From Platerodrilus igneus (lineage: Eukaryota; Arthropoda; Insecta; Coleoptera; Lycidae): a stretch of 64,000 nucleotides of DNA. Shown here one piece after another: positions 11,266 to 24,020 of the stretch (position 1 is the stretch's first letter; each line of letters begins with the position of its first letter). A model generated the notes under the pieces. It did no database searches. It saw nothing but the letters and a program-made list of their open reading frames with translations, and was not told where the DNA came from. Position numbers and translations under genes: made by a program. The stretch is from contig JARFIW010000941.1 of the NCBI GenBank assembly GCA_036346225.1, positions 1,049,501 to 1,113,500 on the forward strand, given 5' to 3'.

Positions 11266-11849
11266 TATGAACATATGAACATGACAAATTTGTAATTAGT
11301 GCAGATAGATAAGCACAATTTACAATATTAAATAAACTATGAATCAATACATTTGATTGCTCATATATCTCATACTCTGCACTCCTATTATTACAGGAGG
11401 CTTAATTAAGAGAATGATGTCGTTGAACTAACGTTCCTACTAGATATCCATGGTGTTAAAAATGAAATTTCAAAAAATTTTGTCTTACCTTTGACAGTAT
11501 TTATACTGAATGCTGCAATGACGTATTACGATCAAAACCTTTCTGGATTTACATTATAATAAAACTACAAATATTTTAAAAATTTGTTTATAATAAAGAT
11601 AAATCTGACACTAGACAATTGATACAATATTCAGGTTTAGATTAACTACATAGCAATTGTAAAACTGATGAAAAAATGCGGAATAAATTGTAGATCGTGT
11701 TTAATACAATAACTTCTATCCTTATTACAGATATTATACTTCATTTAGAACATTGTCATATTTATTATATTTCACTAAAAAACCATAACAATCTACCACA
11801 GCTTACTTCACAACACCTCCAGTTGAGCCGTAAAATAGGTTAAATCCCT
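11266..11849. other. Unassigned; possible Copia 3' end
   Basis: AT-rich sequence between the gypsy-like LTR and the Copia RNase H. The Copia 3' LTR should begin here, but I could not match it to a 5' partner. Confidence 0.3.
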
Positions 11850-11903
11850 TTCTACAAAACCTCTGTTTTTCCACTGGTCCCGGTTTCGCGAGATTGTCTG
11901 CTA

Positions 11904-12149
11904 TCATCTCGTTATGGCCTGTTTGTTAACGTTCTCTTGTATGAAGTGGTGAAGTATATTGATGTGCTTTGTACGTGAAGAAAATGCTGTTTTCTCCAAT
12001 TGCTGAACAGCACCTTTCTTGCTGCAATGTATGACTGTTGAACTCCATCTTGCTATTCGGCTAAGCAACTTTCTTGTATAATCTACGAAGCTATAGTGCC
12101 TCTTGAGTCGCTGCTGACATGACATGTACTCAGATTCTATCGTTGACAA
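11904..12149 (-). pseudogene. Copia RNase H fragment
   Basis: An 81-codon open frame with STIESEYMS at its start and TKHINILHHFIQE near the end. These are the characteristic start and end motifs of Copia-type RNase H. It is the 3'-most Pol domain of the antisense Copia remnant. Confidence 0.75.
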
Positions 12150-12657
12150 TGTAACAATTGCTTATTTCGTAGGTGTCTACGAAACCGCACCACCTTGTAG
12201 TTTAAATACATATTTTATAGTTGAACGTCTTCTGCTCTTTAAATAATGCAGAATGCATTTTACAGCATTACAATGCACCTTTCCTGAGTTGTTAAATCAA
12301 CTTACTTCCCCTACTGCATGCCGAATGTCTGGTCACAACACCTGAGGGCAAACAAACTCCCAATGACTTCTTAATATGGCACATTCTTTATGATCTTTGA
12401 TCCTATTTGTGATAACATTTCTGTTGTCAATCTTTGATTTGTGTCTGCTGATGTACTTTATTGCAATCAGTCATTTGAAACTTGTTGAGCATTTTCTGAG
12501 TATCTGATTAATTGATATCAAACCCAATTTTTTATCTCGTGGGATTGCATACCTAGACAAATTTTGACCCAACAATCTCCTTCATTTTAAACTGAACTTG
12601 TAAACTCAACTTCAAGTTGTTCTTCAAGCTCTTGTCGTTGGGAAGATCAATACATTA

Positions 12658-12849
12658 TTAACATAAACCACTTCGATTAACATTTGACGTCTTTTGACAT
12701 ATTAGTACATGCACGGTTCGACTATTGAGCAATTGAGACCAGACTTTCTCAATATGCCGTCCAAATATCGCTTGCTTGAGCCTGTATAACAATTTTTTTA
12801 ACCGACAAACATGCTGATTATTATTGTTGAACAATTCGGGCTGAACCAT
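12658..12849 (-). pseudogene. Copia reverse transcriptase fragment
   Basis: The frame contains VCRLKKLLYRLKQA, a close variant of the invariant Copia RT motif that precedes the catalytic palm region. It is broken on both sides by stops and frameshifts. Confidence 0.7.
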
Positions 12850-14333
12850 ATAGATCTCTTCATCTAAATCACCTTACAAGAAACTGACCACATCCGTGTG
12901 ATTGATCTAATTATATTTTGCAGCAATTGCGATAAGAAAATGTAATGATGAGTAACAAAGAACAAGTGAGAACGTCTCTTTGTAGTCAATGCTTTTGCCC
13001 TGAGCACAACCCTTTATTACCAAACGAGCTTTATATTGATTTATTTGTCCATTCTCGTCGCATTTGGTTTTAAATACACATTTACTTCAAATTGTCTTGT
13101 GATTTACTGGCTACTATTCTATAGACTAAGTTCTGTTTTTGAGAGACTTATACTCGTCTTCTATGACTTTTTCCAGTGAGTTGCATATGGACCACTGTCA
13201 AGGGATTGTCTGCATTATTCACAGTAGAAACAGACAAGGTAGTCTTTTTGCGTGGACTCTATCTGTCACTTTGATTGGTCTTAACCTTCATCGATGCTGG
13301 TATCGCTTACTGAACCGTCATTCCGTATAGATTTCTGAATACTGTCTGTAGAATTAAACTGACTCATATTTAAATTACAGTTCTTGGCTTCTACTTCATC
13401 TTGACTGTGCATGTCAGTATTGTAACAAGTGGTTCTTCCACTTCATTGTCATCGTCTATGAATCGATAAAAATGATTAAATTTGTTACAAGAAGGTAGTT
13501 TGTTCTAATAGCGTTGCTCCTCCAGGAAAAACATGTTGTGATGTACATCAACTTGCATCTTCTATGGATCAAAGGCTCGATAGCCTTTACACTGTTTGCC
13601 GTAATGAATCATGATAAATTCCTTAGACTTAGATTCAAAGTTCCTCCATTTCTGTTTTGAATCATGCACCATTGCTTTACATCCAAAAACTTTTAAATTC
13701 CATAAACCAGGTTTCTTGTCAGACCAAATTTCTTCGGGTATTTGTTAATAGCCCATTGACATGGCGACTTCTTATTAAGGTATCCCACTGAATTAATTGA
13801 TTCACCCCAAAATTTGACATCTAGTTTTGTATAATATACATCTTGCTCTTAAAACTAAAGAGCAATTCATCCGCTCTGCCTTATGATGTTTGATACCCAA
13901 ATCATGCAGAAACTTAAAGCCTTTGTTACAATGTTTTATACCATTGTCTGTATGAGCCTTCTTAATTTTGCGACTCGTCTAGTTCTCAACATGACTCTTG
14001 AAATTCTCGAATATATTTATAGCATTTGATTTGTTTTTGATGAAGTATACAAAACTTTTTGGCTGAAATCATCAACAAAAGTTATAAAATACCGAGAACC
14101 TTTGAAAAAGTCAGGCACGTAACTGCACACGTCCGAATGTATCAGTTTCTGAATATTAAAAGCTCGGGCTTGCTTTTCTTAAGTGGAAAATGCGTCTGCT
14201 TTCCCATGACTCAGATCTCACAAGTTTCTCGCTGACCACTGACGAAATTCATTTCTCGACAAAACTACTTCACAACTTCATCAAGCTGTCATGTCCTACA
14301 TGACCAGTCAGCGAGTTTCAGTTGACCTCACAA

Positions 14334-14615
14334 TCATACGCAATGCACCCGATTAGGCATTTTGAATAATCCGCCCATCAAATTCGCTTGAACTAACAAT
14401 TCATTATTTTTGTCCAAAATTTCACAACCTCCGGCTTCAAATTTCACAGTTAGCTTGTTGCTCGCTAGTTGACTGACTGACAAATTTATACATAGGTTTG
14501 GCACATACAGTATGCCTCGGATGGTTTTATCAACTGCAATATGATCAATTTGTAATTGAATTGACACATTACCTGTCAATTCAACTTTCAACTTCAATGC
14601 ATTTGCAATTGTCAC
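14334..14615 (-). pseudogene. Copia protease/GAG-pre-integrase fragment
   Basis: A 93-codon frame with GILYVPNLCINLSVSQL and FEAGGCEI. This is the usual stretch between the aspartic protease and the pre-integrase zinc-binding domain in Copia Pol, with LGHLN-like degraded sequence following to the left. Confidence 0.75.
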
Positions 14616-14889
14616 TTATCTCGTGGATTCAGATTTGACATCATCTAACCAACTTTGTTTACACATGTGAGTAGATGCACCAGAATCAATGTACCACTCT
14701 GTTGACTTTACATTGCTTGCAGTCAAAGGAAAATTGGCGTATGACTGGCCGCCTTACCTCGGCCTCAAATTTGGATATTTGTTTTTGTAGTGCCCTATTC
14801 CACCACACTTGAAACATTTCGTATTCTTCCGGTGAACTTTTCTTTTTGGAAACTTAGGTGGTGACTGTATGTGACCAACGATGATGAAC

Positions 14890-17595
14890 TAACTACCTGC
14901 TCCATCGTTTAATTTATGAAAATCATTCAACAAACATTGAACATATTTCCGATAATTATTCAAACTTACCTATATATGTATTTGGTGATTTTAATTTGCC
15001 TAATGTAATTAGGTGGCAAATGATTGTTTTGGTACTTCTGCTATTGTTAGAGTTCCTTCACTTAACTGTGACATTATTTGCAATACCTATTCAATTCTTA
15101 ATATGTTTCAAATTAAAGATTTGCCAAATTTACAAGAAATTTTTTAGATTTAATTTTTCTAATCAACACAACACATTAGTTACTCCAGCACTGGATCCCC
15201 CGTTTATGAACTCTTATCATCATTCATCATTATCTGCTGAAATCAATGTGAAAACAGAGTCATTTCGTAAATTGAATTATGATTGTAAAACATTTGATTT
15301 TAATAATGGAAATTACTTAGACTTGAATAACCATTTTCTGAATATTGATTGGAAACATCATTTAGCTTTTAACAGTATCTCAGAAGCCGTGAACAAATTT
15401 TATAATATAATGTTTGATGCTATTAAAAAGTTTATCCCAGTAAAGAGATTGAAACCCACAACTTATCCCAAATGGTACAGTTATAAATTAAGACATTTAA
15501 TTTACCGCAAAAAAAAGGCTCACAAGTTATTCAAGAGTACCGGATCTTTGAATGCATATAAGCATTTTACTAATCTGAGGAGAGAGTGTAAACAATTACA
15601 CGAAAAATGTTGTGAAAGATATATAAATCTTGTTGGAAGTAGCATTCCACATAATATTAAGACATTCTGGAGCTTTGTTAATTCCCTAAGATCAGATACT
15701 GGTATTTCAGATATAATGTATCTGGATGATGAGGAGTTGTCTGGTGGACTTGATATAGTTAACGGTTTCTCAAAGTATTTTGCTAGTACCTATAAAAAGG
15801 ATAAATTGTCTGCAAGTAATTTTAATTTTAACTTTACGCATACTGTTCATTTTTCTAATGTGGATATTAAGCCTGAATTAATACAAGAAAACTCACGACT
15901 TTGGATGTTACTAAAGGAGCTGGTCCTGATGGTATCCCTCCTAAATTATTAAATCTTTGTTCTGGTGCTTTATATTATCCTCTTTCTATACTTTTTAATG
16001 CTTCTCTAACGGAGGGCTGTATGCCAGACTTCTGGAAGCTTAGTTTTGTAACTCCTATTTACAAATCTGGAAACAAAAATTTAGTTAGTAATTACAGACC
16101 AATATCCGTGCTTAGCTGTATTCCCAAGATTCTTGAAAGTTTGATCACTGATACATTAGCTTCTGTTATCAGGCCACTGATCACAGACCAACAGCATGGT
16201 TTCGTTGCAGGACGGTCTACATTGAGTAATCTAATTCTGTACAAGGATTTTATTTCCACATCTTTGGAGGAGGGGTTTCAAGTAGATTCTATTTATACCG
16301 ATTTTTCCAAAGCCTTTGATAGTGTAAGTCATACTATTTTGATAGCAAAACTTGAAGCATTTGGAATCGATGGTTGTTTATTGAAATGGTTGCGAAGCTA
16401 TCTCCTTGACAGAAGACAAAGTGTTCGAATTGTAGGTTACACTTCTAATGAAACTCTTGTTACATCAGGTGTTCCGCAAGGTTCCCACCTTGGTCCCTTG
16501 ATAGTTGTTATTTTTATAAATGATCTTAGCCAATATATAATCAATTCCAAACATTTATTATATGCAGATGATTTAAAGCTGTTTCGTCACATAAGAACTG
16601 TTGACGACTGTATAAAACTGCAAGAAGATGTTGATGTCGTCTTCCAGTGGTGCTTTGATAACGGTACGAATTTCAACATAAAAAAATGCTATAGTATTAC
16701 CTTTATCAAATCACATCAATCATTATTGTTTGGTTACCAAATTAATAAAATTAGTCTCTGTCGTGTTAATAAAATAAGGGATTTGGGCATAATTTTTGAC
16801 TCGTCTCTAAGTTTTCATGTGCACACTAATGCTATAATTAACAAATCTTACAAGATGTTAGGGTTTATAAAAAGACATTGTGGCGCTCTTAACAATCCAG
16901 CTGCTATCATGACACTTTATACTAGTCTTGTTCGCACATTAGTTGAATACAATTCGCCAGTCTGGAATCCATTTTACCAAAACCAAATCTCTCAAATTGA
17001 AAGGGTTCAAAGAAAGTTTATTAATTTTATGCTTTTTAAACTATACTTGCCAGTTGATAGATACATTTACTTATGATGATGCCATTAAGTTGTTGAATAT
17101 TAAAACTTTACAAACCAGAAGACTCATTAATGATCTGTTATTGCTCTTCAAATTGATAAACTCACATATTGACTCACGAGAGATCATTCAGCTTATAAAC
17201 CTTCATGTGCCTGCTAGGGCCACACGTAACCAGACTGTTTTTCATATTCCTCTTCATAGAACAAATTATGGTATGAATTCCACAATAACTCGGCTGTGTA
17301 TCTTGGGAAATGAATTTTCTTCACAAATTGATTTTTTTGGTGTAACTATAGCATTCTTTCGTAATCAATTGAAGAATGTTAATATACAGTAAAAAAGGCA
17401 AAGAATAGAAAATTCAATATGCAAGTATATGGAAGGTTTTAATGTTATGAGTAGTGTTTATTGATAAAACAAACCAGCATGTAAATTATTATTATTGTTA
17501 TATACTTTTTTTTTAATTGCACAAAATTATTTTAGTTTTTTGTAAAAAGGGGATTTATCCCGTATATTAATAAATAAATAAATAAATAAATAAAC
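14890..17595 (+). mobile_element. 5'-truncated LINE (CR1/Jockey group) inserted in Copia
   Basis: The element begins within the C-terminal part of an AP endonuclease (IYVFGDFNLPN at about 14967-14999), continues through a full RT, and ends in a (TAAA)n tail at about 17565-17595. The flanks on both sides are antisense Copia gag, so the LINE jumped into Copia. Truncation at the 5' end and the short-repeat tail are standard LINE features. I could not fix a target duplication. The clade call rests on RT motifs only. Confidence 0.85.
14996..17392 (+). pseudogene. LINE endonuclease C-terminus and reverse transcriptase
   Basis: Three overlapping frames carry one protein. At 14996-15952 are the post-endonuclease linker and thumb-proximal region (PKWYSYKLRHLIYRKKKAHK). 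At 15901-17076 is the RT core: KGAGPDGIPP, NYRPISVLSC, IYTDFSKAFDSVSH, SGVPQGSHLGPL, and the catalytic YADD at about 16560-16571. At 16943-17392 is the C-terminal domain. Frame changes near 15900 and 17040 make the copy inactive. The RT palm itself is long and open (391 codons), so the decay is modest. Confidence 0.88.
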
Positions 17596-17627
17596 TTTTT
17601 TCCAAAGGTTTTGTTTTGATCAAGTCT

Positions 17628-18106
17628 TCAGAAATCTTTTGGATCAAATGCCATAATCATTAGTTTGTATTCTTTACTCAATCCGGCTAGTAATAAAGTT
17701 GTGATGCATTCATCATCTGTTTTTATTCCAACACCATTCAATTTGTATTCCGTGCTAATGAGTTTGTTGACAAAGATTTCCATTGACGAATAATCTGCCA
17801 ATCTCGTTGTGACAAGCTCGCATAGTAGTCCAACACTACGTAACAACCATGAATCTTCAAATATTTTTGGAGATTCTGCCAGACTACCACAGCTGATGTT
17901 GCCTCTTGGATGTGCAAAAAATTCACCAACTCAACCATCAATATAATCGAAGCTTATGGTTTTGTGTCTCCCAGTTTCTTTATTGTATAGGTTTTTGTGC
18001 ATTGGATATGACATGACATCATATACCAAATAGGCATGTACGGTGGAATTTCCATGATTCGTAATTTTCTCCTCCTTTCAATTTTTTCAGTTGATGCCAT
18101 TGCCAT
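17628..18106 (-). pseudogene. gag: Copia Gag N-terminal half
   Basis: From an ATG at 18106 (MAMAST) the minus strand carries a KGENYESWKFQ-like segment, then LADYSSMEIFVNKLISTEYK, TLLLAGLSKEYKLMIMA and a FDPKDF end. This is the classic UBN2-type Copia Gag. It is broken by frameshifts near 17846-17941 and then by the LINE at 17595. Confidence 0.75.
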
Positions 18107-18945
18107 TGTGAAAAATCTATAAATTTTTGAAAAATTAAAAAATTCACCCCATTTGAAGCCACTATTTTTTATGTATTTTTTGTTATTTTTATGGTTAATG
18201 GTTATTATAGCTATATGATAGTTGCAGGTACTTTAGTTCCAAGCATGGTTATACAAAAAGCGAAATATTGCACAGATTTTCAATACAAGAATGAAAGATA
18301 CTAATACACTTTAAGGAAATTACTTACCTTGTAATCAGCTAAGTAATTTAGTTAAAGGTCAAGTTACTACTTGTATTTATGTGTACTGTCTTCTGACACT
18401 TATGTTCGAATCCATTTGGGTCAATGGTCTATTATCTTCAAATTGTAGCGAAGTTTGTTGTGCTAACCTACAACAATTAAAACCAGAACACAGCCACGCT
18501 ATTTAAGAGAGGACATGCAGGAATTCAAAGGTAATTCACTGCATTTACGCACTGACTTGTCACTCGTCTGTTCAGTAAGGTAGCCCAAGGTAATCTGCTA
18601 ATCATGGCGCTTGTTTTGAACCAACTTGTAAAAACCCCCTCTTCTATACCGCCATTCCCATGGGTTGAAACAACGACATACATTACTTCCAGCACGAGAA
18701 AACGTCCAGTTTAACATTCCATTCAAACTAAACATAATAAACTATTTCTAATAGTCCATGACAGTGCATGGGAATTCAAAATCACATTCTTATGCATCAG
18801 AACCAGTTTATATAGCTAAATTAGAATGGAAAATATACCAACAGTTTAGGATTAGAAATCTCCTATGTTCAATTATTAAAATAAGGTTTGCGATACCAGA
18901 AAAGGCATATCAATGTTGTTAAAATAAGTCAATAATTTAAAAAAC
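18107..18945. other. Unassigned; possible Copia 5' end
   Basis: Upstream (minus-strand sense) of the Copia Gag start. A primer-binding site and LTR would be expected, but I cannot recognise either. No other element seen. Confidence 0.3.
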
Positions 18946-19275
18946 GCTATAACGTACAGTTTATTTACATTTCCAATGCTCCACCTGTAGGTACTACATT
19001 GGCCAGGAGGCGAGTTTTTTGTTGCCTGGAAATTTAGAATTTTGCCGAACCCTTACCGTTCCAGGCAAGGTAGGGATCTTTAACGTACGTGAAAACACTC
19101 ACACACGGGACCTCCATTTGACCTCTCACCCGAACGAGGGCGTAATTTTTGTGAAAAATGCTCACCTGCCATTTTTCAAGCAGTCGGCCATGTCGGGATT
19201 TGAACTCGGGACCTTGGGATCCGTAGTCTTACGCTTACTACATTGATCAATGGCGACGCCGTGCTATAACGTACA
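18946..19275 (-). mobile_element. tRNA-derived SINE, copy 2, with 13-bp target duplication
   Basis: This is the reverse-complement copy of the family at 1763-2040: body from 18970, diverged tRNA-like head ending about 19262. The 13-mer gctataacgtaca occurs exactly at 18946-18958 and again at 19263-19275, bracketing the SINE and its short A/T tail. That is a direct target-site duplication and shows LINE-mediated retroposition. The B box is mutated (gatttgaac). Confidence 0.92.
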
Positions 19276-20028
19276 ACCACTTCCTAGTAAAACTTTGGGG
19301 AAATAAAAGCCAAAACACCTACCCATTCATTCCGATTGGACGTGGCCGTCGTCCTACGGGAGTTGGTTCCTGCTATCCTTGCGTATTGTAGCTTGTGGCT
19401 GGTGATGTTTCACTGGACGATATAAGGATAGGTAAAAAGGGTGGGAATAACGATAGTCAAGGCACTCACATCAGCACTACATGGCAGGTGTTCATTCAAC
19501 TGCATGTCCTGAGCTATGCTACATTCCTCACATAAAACGTCTATCCTCTCTAACCGAGGTCGACTCACGTTTGCGTTGATGGAAACTAAACTTGTTCCCA
19601 TGGGAGAACTGTAATGTCAGTATGCTTACGACTGCAAAAATAAGTCAATTGACGTCAACAACCATGCAAACACCAACAAAACATGGTTTTTTCGGTGTCA
19701 GCGGTATTGTGGCAATCTGCGGAAAGTTTTCCACCTACAATTCTAAAAAAAGTCACTAATACATGAGAGCGTTACAAAATAAAGTGTAACGACCCATTAA
19801 AAACATAATATGCATTATTTTATTTAAAAAATAGGTGGGTCATTACGACCCCCTGAGCATGTTTTCTTAGATTTTAAATTAAATTTCTAATCGTAGCTTT
19901 TTTGGTATACATTTGCTGGATAAAAGATTAATAAAAAATTAGCGCTGATTTTAACTGTATTTCTGCTACTAAAAGGAACATTATCAAAATTTGTATCTTA
20001 ACTATGTATGATTACAGAACAAAACATT
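19276..20028. other. Unassigned; possible terminus of a DNA transposon
   Basis: Mostly unrecognised. Around 19788-19850 'aacgacccatt' and 'ggtgggtcattacgacccc' form an imperfect inverted pair, suggestive of a piggyBac-like terminus next to the possible C-terminal fragment at 20029-20245. Confidence 0.3.
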
Positions 20029-20245
20029 GTCATGTAACGAATGTTTGCATTTGACACTGTTTTACAGTTTTGTTTTCGCATACCACACATTTATGCCTGG
20101 ATTCTTTGTTAATAATATGTTTTGCAATTTGACAAAGAGGCATACTAATGCACAATGTAGAACCTGATCTTGTGGCAAACCTCCATATCTGCGAAGTGAT
20201 GTTTGAAGAACATCACGACGAAAAGCTAAGTTATCTGAATTTTTA
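20029..20245 (-). pseudogene. Possible piggyBac-like transposase C-terminus
   Basis: The minus strand encodes a basic segment (LAFRRDVLQTSLRRYG, about 20241-20190). After a frame change comes a cysteine-rich tail (HKCVVCENKTVKQCQ, about 20095-20050) that ends at a stop near 20034. A basic stretch followed by a C-terminal cysteine-rich domain is typical of piggyBac transposases. The fragment is short and frameshifted, so the call is tentative. Confidence 0.4.
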
Positions 20246-20790
20246 CCATACTGCTTACTACATATTTAAGCATTGTTCGTTATCATATCAATTAAATTGT
20301 AGAAGTTTGTTTATTACAATTTGTATTTTGGTTGCTTAATAATAAAAACAACTGCTAGATGCCGAAATGTGTGCAGTTCTTGTTAATTCAAGCTTTGAAA
20401 TCAGTTCAACGATAGTTAAAATTATCATAATACGGTTGATATACCAGTGGTGTGGTGCTTGTTACTTTTCTTATTACAAATCTCAATTGTGCGGTGTGTT
20501 TAATTCTTTTTCCATCCCCATTAAACCTGTTTCCTAAGTGGCAACAATTAATTCAATCAAGAATCAAGATCAGGACATTTGCAGTAAGTTTTGTTGTTTA
20601 CATTTACATGCAATCTGTTTTAAACGAACCTCTCTACACTGTAAAATTTTACATGCTGATGTGGTTTGATTCGAATTGATTTTTTTATAGCTATCGAAGA
20701 GTTTTTCAATGGCTTACTTTTTACGTTTTGAGTCGGATTGCATCATAGTCAAACCAGATTTTTGTTTGTTCCACTGAAAACAAAATACAC
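20245..20790 (+). repeat. BEL/Pao LTR, 5' copy or solo
   Basis: This stretch aligns with 26160-26504 followed by 28048-28150. Shared landmarks are 'gcttaataata', 'gttaattcaagctttga', 'atcagttca', 'gtaaaattttaca', 'gtttgattcgaatt' and 'cctagccatt/atagctat'. It lies upstream of the BEL gag/pol remnant. Divergence is high. Confidence 0.65.
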
Positions 20791-20906
20791 CGTTTGAAAT
20801 GCACAGTGTTGATGATAGGGAAAATTTCATATTACAATTAATATTGTATAGGTTATAATATATTGAGATTTGTGTTGTACTTTCTAATACATTTACATCA
20901 ATTTTC

Positions 20907-21131
20907 TCATATAGATAAAAACACTTCTACATTTGTTTTCCTATTTTTTCGAACCTCAGGATCAACGTAACTTTGTTTACAATCAACGTGTGTGTTTATG
21001 TTATTCATCCACCGACTAGAATACCAGGGAGTTTCACATTTACATAATCTTTTGCCTCCTGCAATATTGCTGTGTTGGGCTCGAATCATTGAATTTAGCA
21101 GACATATTTTTTGTATTTCTACATTTAGCAT
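20907..21131 (-). pseudogene. Possible piggyBac-like transposase fragment
   Basis: A 74-codon minus-strand frame with PWYSSRWMNNINTHVDC followed by RKNRKTNVEVFL. The pattern (W-x-x-x-R-x-V/M then a small-residue strand, then basic residues and a V-x-x-P-like end) resembles the part of piggyBac transposases just before the third catalytic Asp. With 20029-20245 it would form one antisense transposase separated by the BEL LTR. This is an inference from weak similarity. Confidence 0.3.
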
Positions 21132-21419
21132 TTTATGTTCAAACTTCTTTTATTAAACCTAATATTTACAATATGGCCGAATAGCAACAGATCATTAAAT
21201 TGGAGCATTAACGCATCATTTATATGCAGCTTGTAACTGAAGTTTGCGTTTGCGACAGTTTTAATAATTTATTCACGTGCTAATTGTACAGTTAACCTGC
21301 TAAAATTAAAAATACCCTACAATGCAGCGCAAATGTAAGAGTTTAAAATAATTAATGGGACGTGCTAAGGAAACCGATTAAGATCCTGTTATAATTCTCA
21401 CAATTATTGCACACAACAT

Positions 21420-22790
21420 GCAGTAGTAATGTACTTTAAAGAAAAAATTAAAGTTTTTGTGCTTAAAAACTGGAAAGCTAAAACTTTTACCAACGGCTAA
21501 CTTGGCTATCACTCCAAGAGAGAGTAAGAGATGGGTCATGGCTGAAATTTTCTTAGTTAAACAGAAAGCAATTTTTTAAAGTTGGACGCAACTCGCAAGT
21601 ATTAACCCAAAAAACATTTTAGGGTAGATACAGAAAACCCTTTCGTAGTTGATAATGCTAAAATTTTGTACTGAAATTCTTGGATAATTCATTAAATAGA
21701 AAAAATTACTGGAGGGATAATACATCTAGTTCATAACGAATAATTTGAATCAAATAACAGCTATAATTATATCATAGACTTTTTATTTTTAAAAAACCTG
21801 TATAAAATTTTGTCAATATTAATTATGTTCACTAATGATTTTCAGATCTGGCAATCACGTACAAATTTAATAAAAAACTTAAATCTTCAGTGATCTTAAT
21901 GTAATTCTTATTTTGTTACTAGTAACGCATAATCTCATCTAAGCTACACGTAAGTGAGAGCCTCAAATATAATAAAATTTAAAGAAATATTTTTCTTTTA
22001 CAAAAAATATATGTAGTTACGAAAAATTAGTAAAATTAAGTGAGATTACAACATTCCACTAACGGATATTATGAACTGAAACGGTGGGGATTTTTATGGC
22101 TGGTATTTGGACCATACGTAGAGAAGGGAATTGTTAAGTGATTCAGCAAAAGTAATAATCCCGCCCTTAGCCACTGATTGCCGACTGCTACGCCTGCGTT
22201 GGTTATGATCTAATTTCAGCTCGTCTCCTGCTGTTCACTTGCAGGGATAAAATTCAACGAACTTCAGACGTATTCCAAATTGTGGAACTTATTGGTTTGA
22301 GAGTTTTTATTGACCTGAGGATTTTTGTGCTAAAACGAATATAAATTAAGGCACTTTTTTTACCTCTAATTTTTACCATCAACGACTCCATCTTACTTGG
22401 ATTGAAGATTTTCGTGGAAGTGAGCAGATTAGGAAAATAACTTATGAAGACAATTTGACATGGGGAATTTTGATCTTCCCGGAAATTTATACTAATCAGA
22501 ATAAATGGTTGGTGACCATGTGCCGCGTTTATGAAACAAGTTGAAAACCTTGAGATATATGTGAACAATAAGTTATCTACATGGACATTTTATGATTAAA
22601 ATGTGATTTAAAACTTTTGAAGCAAGATTTCAAAACACGTGAATTATTTTCAATACTATTATTGGTACAAAATGTGGAGTTTAACCTTACAATTTAATTA
22701 AACTAGAAAATAACAGATCGTTTGTTGTTTTTTATATGGGACCAAAGATTTATTAAGAATTTGAGAACTTATATTATAACACCTTCTTGC
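21420..22790 (-). repeat. Dispersed ~1.4-kb repeat, copy A (inverted relative to copy B)
   Basis: The reverse complement of this segment matches 26505-28047 along its length. Matching landmarks include 'gcaactcgcaagtattaa' with 'gcgactcgtaagtattaa', 'gggtagatacagaaaaccc', 'gaccaaagatttattaa' with 'ttaataaattcttggtccc', and 'ttttctagttt'. No transposase is recognised. It is probably a non-autonomous DNA transposon. Confidence 0.7.
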
Positions 22791-23500
22791 TCATTCGGTA
22801 GGTTTAAGGGTGTTGTTGTTGCGTTGTACCTGAATATGACAAGTGACATTTGCATTATAACTTTAATTAATACAAATTAAAGCACAAATAACTTTACAAA
22901 CAAACTGAAATACAAGATTCAACATTAATTTGCTATTGCCAGATCTTAAATTATAAGGGTTATAATATCGAAGTGCATCACGATCCGACTGTGGACAGAC
23001 TTGTACTACTCTTTTCGCGAACTTGTTGAGTAGGGTAGCACTATCAAAACAAGCGGCTTTTTGCTTCCGAGGCCATTAATAGTCTTATGAAAGCTAGTTT
23101 AAAGGAAAATTCCATGAAAGGACTTGGATATTTATTAAATACGTTTTTGGAATCAATTTCAGCTTTACAGGTCTTACAGTTTGATACCAATAATTGGGTC
23201 TTTTACTATTTTACATTTTAATAGAGAAGCGCAATCCCACTACTTGTGCTGGTTTCTTAATTCAGTCAAGATAAGGTTCCCAACTTTCACAATTTACTTT
23301 CTTTCCTATAAAAGAAATACAAGGCCCTTGAGTCAGTACAGCTTTTCTCTTACCTACAGCAGGAGAAGGTGAACACCTTAATAATATTTCTAGCAATGCC
23401 CCAAACACCATGTGTGGAATTGCTAATTCCTATGAAAATGCTGTACTTTTAGGTATAGCTGGTCGATATTTCAGACGGATTTGGTAATTTTCTAACAATC

Positions 23501-24020
23501 TTGGCAATTATTGATTCCGGAAGTCAGTGTAGTTTTTCTTCAGAACGTTATGTCTATCGTTTGTGTCTTCAACTCTGTTCTTGTTCTGCTTCCATATTTG
23601 GTCTTAATGAAATGACTTCTATCACATCTAAAGGATTAACTGATTGTCACATGAAATCCAAAAATACACATGAATGTATATTTTCTTTCAATGCTACAGC
23701 CGTTCCTATACTCTGCTCCGATATGTCCATTTATCTTTAAAATAGTAATTGGACATTTTGAAGGGTTTCAGCTTGCAGATCAATCAAATTTCAAGTCTGA
23801 GCCAATAGATTTATTGTCCGGTACAGAGATTTTTCCACTACTTCGTAGTGAATATAAAATAATTGGTGACTCAAGTCAACCTACCACTCTAAATACTATC
23901 TTTGGTTGGGCGATTCTAGGAAAAGTTACGGATCATAATATAGAAGCAAATGTTTGTAAACTTTGGGAAATTCAACAAACTCCTGCTAGGACAATTCTTT
24001 CGCCTGATGACCTTAAATGA
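23501..24020 (+). pseudogene. BEL/Pao protease and adjoining Pol
   Basis: Two overlapping frames. The first holds the protease active-site strand AIIDSGSQCSFSSERYV and the hydrophobic segment after it. The second (23670-24020) holds GTEIFPLL, TTLNTIFGWAILGKV and ILSPDDLK, the stretch that follows the protease in BEL Pol. One frameshift around 23700 separates them. Confidence 0.8.

Larger units (their letters stand above)
11850..18106 (-). mobile_element. Degenerate Copia (Ty1) retrotransposon split by a LINE
   Basis: Minus-strand order is correct for Copia. Gag start and body lie at 18106-17600. A Gag zinc knuckle (KCFKCGGIGHYKNK) lies near 14780-14830. GAG-pre-integrase and a protease-like region lie at about 14615-14250, integrase (GSRYFITFVDDFSQKVLY) at about 14100-14030, RT (VCRLKKLLYRLKQA) near 12760-12815, and RNase H (ESEYMS, SRTKHINILHHFIQE) at about 12140-11930. 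Many stops and frameshifts are present. The Gag is interrupted by a sense LINE at about 14890-17595. LTRs were not identified. Confidence 0.85.

Noticed and set aside
17563..17595. Simple (TAAA)n microsatellite
   Set aside because: It directly follows the LINE RT and marks the LINE 3' tail rather than an independent repeat.
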